Source of the DNA: Furcasterigmium furcatum
Taxonomy: Eukaryota; Ascomycota; Sordariomycetes; Glomerellales; Plectosphaerellaceae
Assembly: GCA_001599815.1 (NCBI GenBank)
Contig: BCIA01000005.1
Coordinates: forward strand, 3,046,472-3,110,471
Direction: 5' to 3'
DNA: 64,000 nucleotides
Shown: in pieces, positions 55,254-64,000 of the stretch
Layout of the letters: every line of letters begins with the position of its first letter
How positions within the stretch are numbered: position 1 is the stretch's first letter
Program-made: the position numbers and the translations under genes
The notes under the pieces: generated by a model
Told to the model about the DNA's origin: nothing
The model's input: only the letters and a program-made list of their open reading frames with translations
The model's database searches: none

Positions 55254-56540
55254 TCATACCATGATGCGCCGCAACCCCTCCGTGCCGCCCAGGACGCGTC
55301 GGCCAGTAACCGCGCACCGCCCGACGCCGCTCTCCCACTTGCCCTCTTTGTCTGTCATGAAGGCCTCCTGGCGGGGGTGCGATCCCTCCAGCCACCGGTG
55401 GATGCATGAATAGCAGTAGACAATGCCCGTCTGGCATGCGGTGGGCGTCTCGATGCTGCCGTCGCAAATCGGGCAGAGGCTGGTATCATCCGGCGCAGGG
55501 ACCGTGTGGATCGGAAGCAGGGACTGGGCCGCGATGGGCGCTGTCTCAGCACTCGGCCCCTCGGACTTCTCCGCGCCCTCCTCGTCCCCGTTCTTCTTCG
55601 CAGTGTCCGCCGCCGCCGCCGCCTTCTTCACGGATAATCCAGAGACGACTGGTGGTGGGAGGTCGAGGGTCTCCGCAGCTTTGCGCGACAGCTGCTTCGC
55701 AAAGTCGGATGCATGCCACCACTCAAGGAACTTGAGAGCGAAGATGCTCATCGGCAGGAGCACCGAGAGGCTGGACAGCAGCCTGGGGCCCATCTCGCGC
55801 GGGGAAAAGAAGGATCGGCCCCCAGGAGGTGTTCCCCTGACGGGCTTGCTCGTCAAAGCATCGATAGCGCGGTAGTCTTCGGCGGTCATGCGTCTGATTC
55901 TGGTGCCAATGAGCCAGAGGAAAGGGTTGTGGTACTTGGTGCTGTCGAAGAGGTAGGCGAGGTTGAAGGACAGCAGGGCAAAGTAGTATGCGGCGTTGAC
56001 GCTGGGGTAAATATTGGAGAGAAACCAGCGGTAGTAGTACAGGAAGCGGTCTTTCAGGGAAGGGTTGGCGGGCATGCGGGTGTATGCGGCGCCGAGGAGT
56101 GCGCGGGGCGCGTTGACCTCGTAGCTCTCGTCGAGCTTGCGCTTGATGTAGGGAAGGGCGACCATGACGGCGAGGTTCTTCCAGACGTCGCGGGTAGACA
56201 GCTTAAGTGCGTCGCGGACGATAGCCGGTGCGGCGGCGCTGGCGCGGGGGATCTCAGCATGGAGGGCCTTTTCGCGCTTGAGGCCGTAGAAATGTTCTGT
56301 GAAGGATCCGCCGCGGGTTCGGAGATAGTGCCGCTCGACGACGAGCATGGACAGGGCGTAGAGCTCCTCGAAGGAGTTGAGGATGCGCAGGAGGTAGCGC
56401 GGGTATCTTTGGGTCGCAACGGTAAGGAGGTATCGTAATGTGGGTGGTAGGAGCTCGTTGAGCTGCTGCTCGGAGAGGAGGTCGAAGAGGGACGGCTTCT
56501 GGTCGTCGAGAGCGCCCCGGAGGGCTGTGACGAACTCCAT
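55254..56540 (-). CDS. PEX12: Peroxin 12, RING E3 of the peroxisomal import machinery
   Basis: Peroxisomal membrane RING protein that, with Pex2 and Pex10, ubiquitinates the receptor Pex5 for recycling. Single exon, 428 residues from MEFVTALRGAL. Family stretches: SLFDLLSEQQLNELLPPTLRY at the N-terminus, LPYIKRKLDESYE, WFLSNIYPSVNAAYYFALL, and several membrane helices, including LLSSLSVLLPMSIFALKFLEWW. The degenerate RING near the C-terminus has CPICDGSIETPTACQTG and YCYSCIHRWLEG; later Cys and His ligands are missing, as is normal for Pex12, which binds a single zinc. A low-complexity Ala/Lys/Glu stretch precedes it. Confidence 0.95.
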   Translation of the reverse strand: MEFVTALRGALDDQKPSLFDLLSEQQLNELLPPTLRYLLTVATQRYPRYLLRILNSFEELYALSMLVVERHYLRTRGGSFTEHFYGLKREKALHAEIPRASAAAPAIVRDALKLSTRDVWKNLAVMVALPYIKRKLDESYEVNAPRALLGAAYTRMPANPSLKDRFLYYYRWFLSNIYPSVNAAYYFALLSFNLAYLFDSTKYHNPFLWLIGTRIRRMTAEDYRAIDALTSKPVRGTPPGGRSFFSPREMGPRLLSSLSVLLPMSIFALKFLEWWHASDFAKQLSRKAAETLDLPPPVVSGLSVKKAAAAADTAKKNGDEEGAEKSEGPSAETAPIAAQSLLPIHTVPAPDDTSLCPICDGSIETPTACQTGIVYCYSCIHRWLEGSHPRQEAFMTDKEGKWESGVGRCAVTGRRVLGGTEGLRRIMV

Positions 56541-57205
56541 TGCGGTGTACTGGGAGGATGCTATGTTCTAGGATTGATCATGATGTGCTGGGAGCGCTCT
56601 CGAGGCGAGGGGCCGTGGGTAGACTGCGTGCGAGGCAGGGTGAGGTTGCCGTGGAAGGTGACTGGAGATGGAGTTGGGAGTGTCGGTCCACGGGTCGTAA
56701 GAAGCACCGGCCCGCGCCTGTGAAAGTCCGGGGGAGAAGTGGCAGTCCAGATGCCGATGCCGAGGCAAACGGGTAGCCCCACTTTGGTACTAACGGGCAG
56801 GGCACCTAGCACGATTGGTACAGTGACCCTCGCCGTACGAATCGTCTTCTACCCCTGAACACGCCCACTCAGTGACCACCAAAGCCTCCAGGGCTGGATC
56901 TTTCACCTTGCAACTCAGTACTAGCGACCTTACATACTTATTAGGTGCTTACTCCCCGAACATATTTCCATCCTTGGTTCGGTCTGCACTGCGCAGCAAA
57001 AACTTTCGGTCGGTCCCTTAGTCTCTCCGATAATCGTGCCATTCCAAGGACGTTGTAGGAAATAAATCCCCAGCTCCTCCGCGCCCTTTGCTTCAACCCG
57101 CCTCGGAACCATCCCATCGCTTAGAATCGACCAGGACCGTCGCTCTTTGTAGCACTCTCTGTTAACTACAAGATCTTATTATTTATCGCCGTTCCTTACG
57201 TCAAC
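56541..57205. other. Divergent promoter region of PEX12 and thioesterase genes
   Basis: About 665 bp between divergent genes. AT-richer in its distal half (about 56930-57190). No gene is supported. Confidence 0.5.
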
Positions 57206-57870
57206 ATGGCTCAGGATGAGGAAGTCCCCGACATTGAATCCCTCAAGGACCAGATGCGCGAGTACATGAGGTACTTCAGCAACAAATACAACACTTACGA
57301 ACAAGACGCGGTATGCCATCTCACACTTACACCCTGACATAGAGTACATCATCATCAACTCCCCCATAGTACCCAGTCCCAACTCACTCAGTTGCTGATA
57401 CGCGTACCCAGGACTGGATGGACACCCTCTCGCCTCATCTCAATCTCCATTCCGCTCGTGTCCCATCCTCTCCGTCCAGCTCAGCGCCCCCCTCATCCGA
57501 GGCCTTCACAGGACCCGAGTTTCCCACGGCAACCTTCGCGTTCACCGTTAAGCAGGAACACTCCAACCGCCTCGGAAACCTCCACGGCGGATGCACCGCC
57601 ACGCTCTTCGACTTCTGCACCAGCATCGCGCTGGTACTCATCATGCGCCCCGGCCACTGGCAGGCCTTCGGCGTTTCTCGCAACCTCAACTGTACCTACA
57701 TCCGCCCAATCCCTATCGGCACGGATGTCCTCATTGAGTGTGAGGTCGTCAACGCCGGCAAGAAGATGGCCCTCCTGCGCGGCCTCATTCGCCGCAAGTC
57801 CGACGGCGCAGTGATGGCCACCTGCGAGCATGGCAAGTTCAGCAACGACCCGCCTCTGGAGAAGCTGTAG
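57206..57870 (+). CDS. Hotdog-fold thioesterase (PaaI/ACOT13-like)
   Basis: Exons 57206-57310 and 57412-57870 give 187 residues. Likely hydrolyses an acyl-CoA. The hotdog helix and active-site loop are seen as NRLGNLHGGCTATLFDFCTS, where the Asn, Gly and Asp correspond to the ACOT13-type catalytic set, followed by the beta-strands GVSRNLNCTYIRPIPIGTDV and ALLRGLIRRKSDGAVMATCEHGKF. The N-terminal 35 residues (MAQDEEVPDIESLKDQMREY) are acidic and helical, and Ser/Pro-rich sequence follows. There is no clear mitochondrial signal. The 101-bp intron has a GTATGC donor and CCCAG acceptor. Confidence 0.9.
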
Positions 57871-58035
57871 TTCAGTCAGTCAGTCGGCTCTGGATGAGTG
57901 TTCGGGTTCAAGAGCAAAATTCATGTCTCATATTGTCTCATATTCTGATGTAGAGCACGCGTTTTCCATACCCGAGACCGATCTTCGAAAGAACGCCAAA
58001 TCACGCCTCCTCCGTTTCCGAGCACATATTGTTAC
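57871..58035. other. Short convergent spacer
   Basis: 165 bp between the thioesterase and F-box stop codons. Shared 3' flank; nothing else seen. Confidence 0.5.
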
Positions 58036-59923
58036 CTACTGTCCCTGACCGTTTTGTCCATGAAAGTGTCCCGGATGTGCCACTGTGAGATCGATGATCT
58101 CCACGTCGCCCTCGGCCTGCGCCAGCGCCTCGAGGTCCTCCTTCATCGCTTCCCGCTCCTCGTCCTCGTCGAGATCATCGTCATCATCGTCCTCGCCATA
58201 CTCACCCATGACATAGTCTCCATCAAACTCCTCGTCACTGAAATCGACCAGCCCCTCGACAACGGACAGGAAATCGTGCAGGACGACCGTATCGGCCCCG
58301 TCGTCTTGCTCGCGGGGATCGCTCATCTTCCAAAAGGCCGTGGGGCCAGCTGGGCCATGCTCGTCAAAGTCGCTACTCAGAATCAGCACCCTCATCTGTA
58401 CACGGGCGTGCAAAAGGGAGAGGAAACTCACGCGTCGAACCAGTTCCCAAATACGCCTCTAGTGGACTTGACGCCGCCGACTTGCACACTCTCGCTCCGC
58501 CACCTCTCCTCGCCGTTGAACACGGAGAAGGTCGTCCATCTTACCTCGCCCTCCTTCGTCAGGCGGCAGTACCCTTTGACTGCGGATTAGACAGATTCTT
58601 AGAATGGCCCCCAAAGATAGATTTCACGGGAAAGGATAAGACGTACCCCTCAAGTCCGAATTGGCGTTCTCATCCCACGAGTCGTCTAGAGACCGCGAAA
58701 TACCCTCAAACCGCACCCTCGGCAGATCCTGCCCGTCTTCCTCATCTGGGGGCTCGATGGCCGTGACCTTGATCTTCATGATGATGAAGCGCACGGCCTC
58801 ATCGACATCCAGGGGCGGACGGGGCACGTCCGGTGAAAGGTCATCCCACATCGGCTGGAAGTTATAACCAAAGAAGTCGTTATAATCAACGTAGCAAACA
58901 ACCTGTAGTGTATGTCAGCTTCCCGCAACTTCCTCGGAGTATCACGGCAACCCACCCTTAGCCACGTCCCCGAAATCCCATAAGGATCCTCCGCATCCAA
59001 CCGAGTCAGCGATCTCGCCGGTGATGGTACCCAGCTCCCGCTCCACGACCCAGCGAATGGCGCATCCCAGATGTTGTGCAGCGAGAAGCTCTGCGATTGG
59101 GTGGTGCGCAGGTTGCTCCCAAGCACAATCAGCACGGCCTCGACCTTCTCCCAGTCAACTCGGTCGCTCCCGTCATTGCGGAACGGTCCCCAGTGGGCTG
59201 CCGTCGTGTACTGCCGCAGGTCGTACACCTTGGCGCACGCAAAGGGATACATGCGGGAGCTGCGCGTGCGGCCGCCATTCAGAATCGGTCGTCCGTAGAG
59301 ACAGTGGAGCTTGGCGCTTTGTTGGCGCAGCTCAGCCTCTGCTTCGTCTGCGGCGGTGGTGGGGAGAGTGGGCGTGGAGCGCGTGGGCCGTAGACTCTCG
59401 CGCCGGGCGCGCTGGAAGAGAGAGCTCCTGGTGAAGAAGGCCGTGCGGGCGGGATCGTTGTCGTGGAAGAGGTGGGCAAGAAGCCACTGGTTCCTTGAGG
59501 GGGCATGCTTGAGCTGACGGTCGGCGAGATTCTGGGGCGTTGGGTCCTGAGAGGCGTTACGGAGAAGGGCACTAATGGTCTGGTAGACGAAGGGGAGGTC
59601 TGTCTCCTTGGGTTTAAGGGTTGTTGCGGCGCAGATGATCTGGAGGCGGACGAGATTCTGGAGCTGCTGCCGCCACTCCATGTCTTGATGTTGGGGCAAG
59701 TCCTTGAAGTTCATCATGTCAGGCAAGGGACACGAAGGAGGCAACACGACCAACATACCAGGCTGTTGAGATATACATCCTTGAAAAGCTTTGTGTTGCC
59801 GCTCACGTACTCGCGAAGAGGACGACATGTCCGCGGGAGGCGTCCCAGGTCCCGCGGTTCGAGCCACTTGAAGATGTCATGCAGCAGCTCAGGCGGGAGC
59901 ACGAGGAGGTGAGGCCCAGTCAT
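58036..59923 (-). CDS. F-box protein, probable SCF substrate adaptor
   Basis: Exons 59923-59759, 59702-58956, 58902-58647, 58579-58432 and 58372-58036 give 550 residues. An N-terminal F-box (LPPELLHDIFKWLEPRDLGR then LPRTCRPLREYV, about residues 9-43) should bind Skp1 in an SCF ubiquitin ligase. The middle (about 200-450) is a conserved globular region: YGRPILNGGRTRSSRMYPFA, HWGPFRNDGSDRVDWEKVEA, DPYGISGTWLR then VVCYVDYNDFFGYNF, and VRWTTFSVFNGEERWRSESV. The pattern recalls uncharacterised fungal F-box proteins with a lipocalin-like beta domain. The C-terminus is very acidic (EYGEDDDDDDLDEDEERE). No substrate can be named. Confidence 0.88.
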
Positions 59924-60512
59924 CGCGGCTACCGGTGTCCCTCGGAATTGTGTTGAGCGGGTTCAGGAGAGATGATTTTAACAGCAGCCGGAAGAAGTCG
60001 AAATGGGGTGGGGGATGAGAACAGAGACGCGAAGCCTTGTCTGCCTGATGGCGGATGAGATGATGAGTTGAAGGATGGAAGTCATGTTAGTGCTGTCGAC
60101 ATATGGATGTTCACGGCTCCGCTGAGTAAGTTGGCTGGGGCGCGTGTCATGCACTAACATCAGCAGCTCCGATAGCTCCGTCCGGGCGTCTGGGGGAGCT
60201 TCAGCCAATGAGAGGATCCACTGCCGGCCGGGCGACTTCAAAGTCTCGGACTTAAGCCCCCCCGAGCCACGACCACGACCATGGAGCCCAGTACATCCAG
60301 GCAACGACCGACCTTCATGTCAGAAAGTGCTGCAACTCTCATTACAGTCGTTGTATTCGTTCGATGATGGGTATATAGGGGTATTGGCAATACACACAAA
60401 TCAACCTAGCCCCAGCCGGCCGTGGCCCTCCCTCCTCCCCCCCGAAAAACGAGCGATGTCTCTCTCTCTCTCCCCTTTCCATATCGTGTCCGTCATCTCC
60501 CATTTTATGCGT
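59924..60512. other. Intergenic between F-box and transcription factor genes
   Basis: About 590 bp: F-box promoter and transcription-factor 3' flank. A (TC)n simple repeat lies at about 60458-60474 on the plus strand. No gene is supported. Confidence 0.55.
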
Positions 60513-63500
60513 CTACACACCCGTCCCGGAGTTAAGATGAATGCAGTTGCTCAGCAGTGTCGCTCCCTCATGCAGAAGCTCCCACCGCGTCGTCTCGAAC
60601 GAGTCCTTCAGCACCATCAGCAGTGCCGTGCTGGCGTTGATCCCCTTCATGTTCTTCAAGTCTTCTGGGGACTCGACGCTGCCGTACTTGGTGAGGTACT
60701 CGCGCATCGCCGCCAGCTTCTCGTGCTGCGTCGTCGGCGCCGGCGCATTGGGACATGGCCCCTCGAGCGCGAAGCCGTAGCACCACACGACCAGCGCCGC
60801 AAAGTAGAGCACCCACGGCCTGTTCAGGAGCACGTCGTCCCTGGCCGTATAAGGCAGCTCCGACCCAAACCCGTTGGAGCTTGGCGACTCCGCGTCCTCG
60901 TCCGGCATAAGCACTGAGCATAGGAATCGGAGCGCGTACCATGTTGCATCCCGTGCCTTGGCCGACGGCGCCCAGTGGTCCTTCATCCTGCGCGTCGCGC
61001 TCGCCAGGTCCTGCGACCCGATGGCTCGGCCGAGCAGCCGCTTCGCCCTGGCATACATCTGGCAGTCCACAATGTCCACGTGCATGGCCATGTGTGCCAG
61101 ATGGTGCAGCACCGTCCGGCTCTCGAACACGACGTTTGCCTCGTTCTTCCTGTTCGAGTCGAATCTGTATGGGTCGGAAGAGCCCTCCGTCCTCTGGAGT
61201 GATTTGTCAAAGTCCTTCCTCCACGCATCAAATGCCCGCGTCAGGGTCCCTCGCCACTTGTCACGGCCACCCAGCGCCTGAGACACCCCGCCGCCGAGAA
61301 CGTTGACCTGGAGGTCCCTCTGGTTCATGTGCCAGGTGACACTCAGAAGCCCTGCCATCAGGATCGTTCGGCCAAATGAATTGGTCTGGACCTCCCCGTG
61401 GCTAAGGGTCCGCTTGAGCCCTTCTAGGAATGACACCGGCTTGATCCCGTTGGACAGCAAGTTCGACTCGATCCTGCTGACCTCCTGTCCGCTCGTTGCC
61501 TTCCATAGCGACTCGTCACACGGCAGTGGCAGGCGCATCTCGTGCGTTACCATCACCGTCGAGTGTCCGAACATGGTAGCATGGATGGAATCAATGAGAA
61601 ATGCCGCAAAAGCGCATCGCCGGGTTGCTTCATTTGTGATCCAGTGGTTCCACCACTCGTCGGCCGTATGTGCCGTCCCGGAGGTGGACGAGTGCCGTGA
61701 TCCGTTGGTCTTGTCATCCCGGGGGTTGGGCGGGGAGTCGGCCGTCGTCTTGCCGATGAGCGACCTGCCGCGTCTCATCAGGGTAATCGTCGTGGCGTGG
61801 TGAATGTGAGCCCTCTCGTGCAGTTCTCTCGTCGAATACATCTTCTCATACAGCTCCAGCAGCAGCAGCGTCTGGAAGACCCAGAGCTTGGCAGGCGGCC
61901 TGAAGTTGACGTCCATGAAGATCTCCCATCGCAAGTGCCAGGCTAGGAAGTTGGAGAGCTGAGCGCCTGCCTTGGTGACCTGTTGGCCGTGCGTCTTGTC
62001 GAGACAGGCAGCGCCGATCGTCATCATGGCGATCAGCAGCGAGTTGGGTGTCCTGTCAGGCGAGAATGTCGGCTTGTGCAGGATCGGAACTTGGTCGCTA
62101 AAGTGCACCCAGTAGGAGCCGATGTAAGCCTGCATCATCCTCTTGCTCAGCATGTGATTGCTGTCGGAACGATCGCCCTCCAGGATACTCTCTCGCCGTC
62201 GCTGTGCCGGCGCCTCATCGCTTTCGAGGAACCTGGAGTTGATGAGATCGTAGATCTCCTGGCTCTTCTCCTCCGAAATGGTCGCCTCGGGCAAGTTCTG
62301 ATCAAGCAGGTTGTTCACCGCCATGACCTGTTGCGGCGCGCTGGGGAAGTATCCCATGGCGCTGTTGTCGGCCCCTAGATAAGGCACGCTGTACTGGCTC
62401 TGGTAGTCTCCGTAGCTGGATGCTCGTCAGCAAGAGGCGAAAGTACCTGAGAACCGTCAAGATGGTGGACTTACTTGCTGCTGTAATTCGGTGCAACCAC
62501 CTGGCCCGGCATAGGCGACGAGTCGCCTTGCTGCGTGTTGAACAAGTACGCGACAAAGTCCTCGGGTATCGTGACATATGGGGACTTGCTCAGGACACTG
62601 TCGCTGCCAAAGACAGGGATGGTACCAGGCATTGACATTTGATCCAGCAGCATCATCTCTCCTGACTGCTGCTGGCTATGATCAATGTACTCAGAAGACG
62701 TGGTTGGCGCGTACTGCTGGCCTTCCCGGTTGGCACTCGTCTGGCCGCTGGAGAAGTCGGACGGGGGCAAGTTGAAGGGCGTGAAGTTCTGCTGGTTGAC
62801 ATATGCTGCGGACTGTGGGGTGTTCTGATGCTGGCTGTGGTAGCCATGCTGGTTCGACACAGGCGACATGTAAGGATCGGCTGTCTGGACGCTCGGACGT
62901 TGCTGAGGATGAGGACTCGAGAAGGACTGTCGTTGGCCGTAACCGCCGTCGTGGGACATCATGCCATCCATGCCGTTGGTCTGGTTTCCCATAGGATAAG
63001 TGGGAGGAGTGCCGGGGCCATGGCCAAAGGCATTCCCCGGAGAGTCCTTGTGCTGGAACTGCATGCCGTGCGCAGGACGAACGTTGGCATATCCGCTACC
63101 GGGTCGGTTTGTCTCTGGAGACGCTGAGCCAGGAGCTGCGAACGGAGCTCTGTCAGTAGTCGGCGAGGCATGGCTGATGATGGAGTCTTTGCGATTCAGA
63201 GCTGATCCCTTGGCAGTGTGTCTGTCCCTGTGTCGATTGCACAAGTCGAGCCTGACGAATGTCCTGTTGCAGTCGGGGAAATCACATGAGTAGATCTGCT
63301 TTGGCGTGTGGTTCAACTGGTGGCGGTACCTGCGTGGGCTGGTCAGTCTGTTGTTGGCCGCGAAGAAGCTCTTGGGGGCGGAGGAATCGCCTACAGGTGT
63401 TCTGCGCGGGAGTAACTCTTGCCGCAACCTTCGGCTGAGCATTCAAACTTCTTGTCGAGTGCTTTGCGGCTCCGCCTCCTCTTGCGCGTCGGACCGTCCG

Positions 63501-63639
63501 AGTTGGATGAACCAGCCTTTCCATCTTCCGCGTCATAATCGGCCTTTATGTCTCTGTCTATGGAGCGTTCCCGGCGCCTGCCCCGCTCTACTTCTTCTTC
63601 GGGCTCGGTTTTTGTCTTGACATCTTGCAGGGAAGCCAT
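60513..63639 (-). CDS. C2H2 zinc-finger transcription factor with fungal_trans domain
   Basis: Nuclear regulator. Exons 63639-63395, 63329-62475 and 62415-60513 give exactly 1000 residues. Two adjacent C2H2 fingers: FECSAEGCGKSYSRAEHL continuing YRHQLNH (split by intron 1, about 65-90), and YSCDFPDCNRTFVRLDLC continuing NRHRDRH. A basic KRRRSRK stretch just before is a likely nuclear signal. A long Gln/Ser/Pro/Gly/Met-rich middle (130-330) is followed by a fungal_trans regulatory domain (about 400-750: VHFSDQVPILHKPTF, WVFQTLLLLELYEKM, TRRCAFAAFLIDSIHATMFG). C2H2 plus fungal_trans resembles S. pombe klf1-type factors. An in-frame ATG 72 bp upstream is an alternative start. Targets are unknown. 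Confidence 0.9.
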
Positions 63640-64000
63640 TATATTCGAGCCAGCAAAAGCTGAGCCCGGTGTTTTCAGATGTAGCCTCGGCGGCGCGACG
63701 ATGGATGTCATCGGTCAGGGCGCGAGAGTCCGCGTACGTGGCTGCCAAGGTAACACGATCCGAGGCAGTGGTCGTGGGCGCGGAATCGGGGGGGCCTGGT
63801 ACGAGCAGGAGGCGTCGTGAATGTTGATGCTCTGATGTATCGAGAGAACCCACGAGCAAGTGTATGCACGGGTGGCGCGGTCGCGAGCGAGCTGTGGGCG
63901 CTTGCGCTTCGATCTCGGCTCTTACAAGCTCGTTCCGATCGGGAATCGGCCTCTAGAACATGACTGTGAGAGTCGTCGCACTGATCGCCGGATGGCTGCG
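63640..64000. other. Promoter/leader of the C2H2 transcription factor
   Basis: 361 bp at the window end, upstream of the minus-strand regulator. No other gene can be supported. Confidence 0.5.

Noticed and set aside
1..64000. CRISPR arrays, prophage or bacterial operons
   Set aside because: Gene structure with spliceosomal introns is eukaryotic throughout; the only repeats are simple sequence and the CTCGGTGA motif set.

Overview
The window is nuclear DNA of a filamentous ascomycete (Pezizomycotina), most likely a Sordariomycete. The evidence is compact protein genes on both strands, short introns of about 45-75 bp with GTRAGT-type donors and CTAAC-like branch points, GC-rich codon use, fungus-specific families (DASH/Dad4, KapC bZIP, C2H2 plus fungal_trans regulator, WSC/GPI wall protein, Got1, NCA2), and one AT-rich tract of the kind left by RIP. 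The genus cannot be fixed from the sequence alone; the assignment rests on protein similarity recalled from family knowledge.

Layout: 1-10 kb holds a Sec4/Rab8 GTPase (its stop codon is cut by the window edge), NCA2, ERG25 sterol C-4 methyl oxidase, a pterin-4a-carbinolamine dehydratase, and an intron-containing tRNA-Arg(CCU) followed directly by an AT-rich RIP-like tract. 10-20 kb holds a KapC-like bZIP factor, then a tight group ARP5 - DAD4 - IES6 (two partners of the INO80 Arp5/Ies6 module flanking a kinetochore gene), then GOT1 and profilin in convergent orientation. 20-34 kb holds a 2.9-kb gene-poor interval, a large disordered protein of unknown function, the 1990-residue RQT/ASCC3-type helicase SLH1, and an unusual Rab-like GTPase. 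35-43 kb holds a secreted selenium-binding-protein-like beta-propeller, a secreted bicupin oxalate decarboxylase and, convergent with it, a flavocytochrome b2-type lactate dehydrogenase. 43-64 kb holds an SH3-domain protein of unknown function, an Ist2/anoctamin-type membrane protein, an MPPED-type metallophosphoesterase, a GH16-WSC-GPI cell-wall protein, PEX12, a hotdog thioesterase, an F-box protein and a C2H2/fungal_trans transcription factor.

There is no secondary-metabolite cluster, plasmid, prophage or CRISPR array. Most genes are housekeeping genes (secretory pathway, chromatin remodelling, kinetochore, ribosome rescue, peroxisome import, sterol synthesis). The accessory flavour is in the secreted and organic-acid genes at 35-43 kb and the wall enzyme at 52-54 kb. 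Exon coordinates were derived by hand from splice consensus plus reading-frame continuity and family similarity; all multi-exon models given close in frame. The most notable observations are the ARP5/DAD4/IES6 grouping, a DAD4 gene whose first exon is only its ATG, a GC-AG intron in GOT1, the oxalate decarboxylase/flavocytochrome b2 pair, and the missing signal-peptide start of the GH16-WSC protein. I did not find a clearly new multi-gene system.
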